46,043 nucleotides of DNA, from positions 1-46,043 of the forward strand of contig NKPT01000026.1 of NCBI GenBank assembly GCA_002254845.1, read 5' to 3'. This document shows positions 44,701 through 46,043 of the stretch, piece after piece. Every line of letters starts with the position of its first letter. Position 1 is the stretch's first letter. A model generated the notes under the pieces. It was given only the letters and a program-made list of their open reading frames with translations, was not told the DNA's origin and ran no database searches. Both the position numbers and the translations under genes were made by a program. The stretch is from Chloracidobacterium sp. CP2_5A (GTDB lineage Bacteria; Acidobacteriota; Blastocatellia; Chloracidobacteriales; Chloracidobacteriaceae).

Positions 44701-46043
44701 CGCTAAACCTGTCAGACAACAACGGAAGCCTTGGGGCTGTGACCTTCTCGTTCCAGATTGGCGTGCCAAACAATGTGCTGACGCAGAACTTTGACACAGT
44801 GACGCCGCCGGCGCTGCCGAGTGGGTGGACGGCAACCAACGCGGCCGGGCCCCTGCCGTTGTGGGAAACATCCAATCTGACGCCGGACACGTCGCCAAAC
44901 TGCGCGTTTGTGGACAACCCGAGTGTGGTAAGCGACAAGCGACTGGATACGCCGCCCATCAACCTGACGACAAGCGCAGCGAAGCTGAGATTCCGCAACT
45001 TCTACAACCTTGAGGCTACATATGACGGCGGGGTGCTGGAGATCAGCATCAACGGCGGACCGTTCCAGGACATCCTGTCGGCCGGCGGAAGTTTCGCGAC
45101 TGGCGGGTACAATGGGACAATCTCTACTGGATTCTCGAACCCGATTGGCGGGCGACAAGCCTGGACTGGAAACTCGGGCGGGTACATCACGACGGAAGTG
45201 AACTTGCCTGGGAGCGGCAGTCGGACGGTCGTCCTGCGCTTCCGAATGGGCAGCGATAGCCTTTTTGGGGCGCCGGGCTGGCGGATAGACACGCTGACGG
45301 TACAGGACGGCTTCAACTGCTGCGGCGCGGTGCTGACGCCGAACGTGACCTTCACGAGCCAAACGACGAGCGAGCTGCCGGGAACGCTCAACAGCGATGG
45401 GGACGGCTTCTTTGAGCCGTGCGAGACCCTGCAGTCGAACATCACTGTGACCAACACCGGCGGGGCGACGGCGACAACGACGACGGTGACCATCACGACG
45501 ACGACGCCGAACGTGACGATTGTGAGCGGCACGACGCCAAACCTGGGTCCGATTGCGCCGGGCGGCAGCGCCACGGGCAACGTGACGTTCAAGCTTGCGC
45601 CGAGCTTCACGCCTGGCACGCCGGTGAACATCAATGTGTCGGTGGCGTTCGGCCCAGGAGGGCCGAGCCCGAGCATGTCGAGCTACCTGGTAACGACAGG
45701 CTGCCCGTTGTTGCCGGGGAGCACGTTTACAGGATCGAATACCGCGCCGATCACAATTCCAACTTTGGGAACGGCGACGCCATACCCCTCGACCATCTCA
45801 GTCAGCGGCATCTCCAGCCCTATCACGAAGGTGACGGTGACGATCAATAACTTCAACCATACCTGGCCAAGCGACGTCGGCGTGGCGCTGCGAGGTCCGG
45901 GCGGGCAGGTCTGCGTGCTGTTCAACAACGCCATCGGCGGGTCTGGCGGCGTGACCGGCCGGACTTACACATTTGACCAGACGGCGGCGACGGCGCTCCC
46001 GGCGACCGGCTTCCCGCCGAGCGGCACGTATCAGCCAAATAAC
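41724..46043 (+). CDS. Large secreted subtilisin-like (S8) serine protease, 3' end outside window
   Basis: The frame from ATG 41724, preceded by GAGGAA, is open to the end of the window: 1440 codons with no stop. A signal peptide (RRLLPLAVAATVFAAGLALTF) is followed by a long propeptide-like region (about 45-340). The S8 domain has the catalytic triad Asp357 (VDVTDDGAD), His420 (GLDGHGQLN) and Ser681 (SGTSHSCPAVAGG), with the oxyanion Asn in MVFAAGNSGPGS. After it come a jelly-roll segment, two CARDB/DUF11-like beta domains (near 900-1010 and 1205-1320), a choice-of-anchor-like region starting NFDTVTPPALPSGW (about 1023) and, near 1340, a proprotein-convertase-P-like domain (WPSDVGVALRGPGG). 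It is probably an extracellular enzyme; the rest of the C-terminus and any sorting signal lie beyond the window. Confidence 0.92.
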   Translation, partial: MNESISSMPTGRSPRQSSWRRLLPLAVAATVFAAGLALTFRASTTRAAGRAALVAGKLTPGELQKLSIPSASRVKLLVEADAPATESLRGSKLVSEYEGFRVFEVSEREAARLASEPGVTQRNDFNSIYLNAVEINTTSAAAQALRQEQSLMDGVGMRLVQFAGPIQPAWLRMLEATGVQVVTYVPSNAYLVYGNAKNFAALNDLAQRTEALQWDGPYYGLFKIHPMALPGSKQFVDTNGEYQVQLLNDQQGNRGTFGLLQAIGARQIGETDAWGPYVNLTVKFSPDHLMEVAERPDVISIHPNIETKKLDERQNMIVAGNLSGNNPNSGNYLNLLATWGFTQAQFNSSGFIVDVTDDGADRNPTGADPGTVPVNGSAGPVPTRHFSLREGGNFSGVSRFIYKGVWGTLGTDQGLGLDGHGQLNMSIVGGFVPDSFDPSGTRIHRDPQGFRYGLGVAPFVRLANSVIFDPNFTSPNFSNMLRQNYIDGARITSNSWGAATSGGYNINSQTYDARTRDADTVATGNQQLAMVFAAGNSGPGSQTVGAPGTAKNVITVGAAENVHSHSSANGGNNVSGNDGCNIPDTGADSANDMISFSSRGPCADGRRKPDIVAPGTHVTGMAYVAAGSDPTTPPNNPGTGDPGFRASGVCALPGGGTAGNPNNYFPFTTGQRWYTTSSGTSHSCPAVAGGAALAYQQFINNPSYIGLHRTPSGSAPPSPAMLKAYLMNTARYMTGAGANDTLWSNVQGMGEMNLGAAFNGVQRIIRDQVPADRFTATGQERLFVGTVANPAQPFRVTLAWTEPPGNTMGNAYVNDLDLEVTVGGNTYRGNVFTGANSTTGGAADFRNNVESVFLPAGVSGSFLVRVRATNIAGQADPTVSGNNQDFALVVQNGQPATVPVISGLSATITAESCAPPNGVPDTSETVTVNVTLRNDGTGPTAGNLIATLTPTGGVGTIGGTNPQNYGTLASGASATRPFTFTVSGTCGSALTMTLNLSDNNGSLGAVTFSFQIGVPNNVLTQNFDTVTPPALPSGWTATNAAGPLPLWETSNLTPDTSPNCAFVDNPSVVSDKRLDTPPINLTTSAAKLRFRNFYNLEATYDGGVLEISINGGPFQDILSAGGSFATGGYNGTISTGFSNPIGGRQAWTGNSGGYITTEVNLPGSGSRTVVLRFRMGSDSLFGAPGWRIDTLTVQDGFNCCGAVLTPNVTFTSQTTSELPGTLNSDGDGFFEPCETLQSNITVTNTGGATATTTTVTITTTTPNVTIVSGTTPNLGPIAPGGSATGNVTFKLAPSFTPGTPVNINVSVAFGPGGPSPSMSSYLVTTGCPLLPGSTFTGSNTAPITIPTLGTATPYPSTISVSGISSPITKVTVTINNFNHTWPSDVGVALRGPGGQVCVLFNNAIGGSGGVTGRTYTFDQTAATALPATGFPPSGTYQPNN

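Overview
The window is GC-rich (roughly 60-65% by eye), densely packed bacterial chromosome with mostly housekeeping content. A likely source is the Acidobacteriota, possibly near Chloracidobacterium. That inference rests on the G+C level, two DUF4388-J-domain-TPR proteins, remains of a two-component-regulator propeller protein and of an Oar-type carboxypeptidase-regulatory-like protein, and a pilin-tail-like secreted protein. No rRNA, CRISPR array, prophage or intact transposon was seen.

Layout. (1) 1-7014, plus strand: a surface-glycan cluster with a cut-off protein, an RGP/STELLO-like glycosyltransferase, GT2 and GT4 glycosyltransferases, an SGNH/sialate-O-acetylesterase-like enzyme, an FkbM methyltransferase, phosphoheptose isomerase (gmhA) and a hexapeptide acyltransferase. 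(2) 7018-12431, minus strand: a partial F-type ATP synthase operon (b', b, delta, alpha, gamma) behind a good sigma-70-like promoter, followed by a 41-residue membrane peptide and a FecCD/BtuC-type permease. tRNA-His lies just upstream. (3) 12709-20512: DUF4388-J-TPR protein 1, a DUF971 protein, then a thioesterase, fabH, a lipoprotein and pyruvate phosphate dikinase. (4) 20513-24751: a decayed secreted-protein gene, an ECF sigma factor, DUF4388-J-TPR protein 2 and a secreted pilin-tail-like protein. (5) 24973-31459: a small hypothetical protein, a cupin, then the heat-shock set hrcA-grpE-dnaK-dnaJ. (6) 31506-34850: a single-domain response regulator, a LysR regulator, an ABC ATPase and a heavily decayed sensor-propeller pseudogene. 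(7) 34931-38040: an SGNH esterase lipoprotein, mnmE and an ABC-2 polysaccharide-export permease. (8) 38050-41344, minus strand: fmt, DUF309, DUF486 and a TPR-like exported protein. (9) 41724 to the window end: a very large secreted subtilisin-like protease that runs off the edge.

How the parts relate. The DnaK/DnaJ/GrpE machine shares the window with two further J-domain proteins in which an intact HPD motif is fused to DUF4388 and TPR-like modules; these may direct DnaK to specific clients or signalling sites. The glycan genes probably make or decorate an exported polysaccharide, and the separate ABC-2 permease could serve the same process, although its ATPase is not adjacent. The ATP synthase locus is split: the a, c, beta and epsilon genes must lie elsewhere. 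Two multiply broken genes (20972-21386 and 33945-34850), both from families of large secreted or sensor proteins, show recent decay of accessory surface and signalling functions.

Start codons were chosen from overlaps, Shine-Dalgarno-like sequences, signal peptides and family alignment from memory; no database search was possible.
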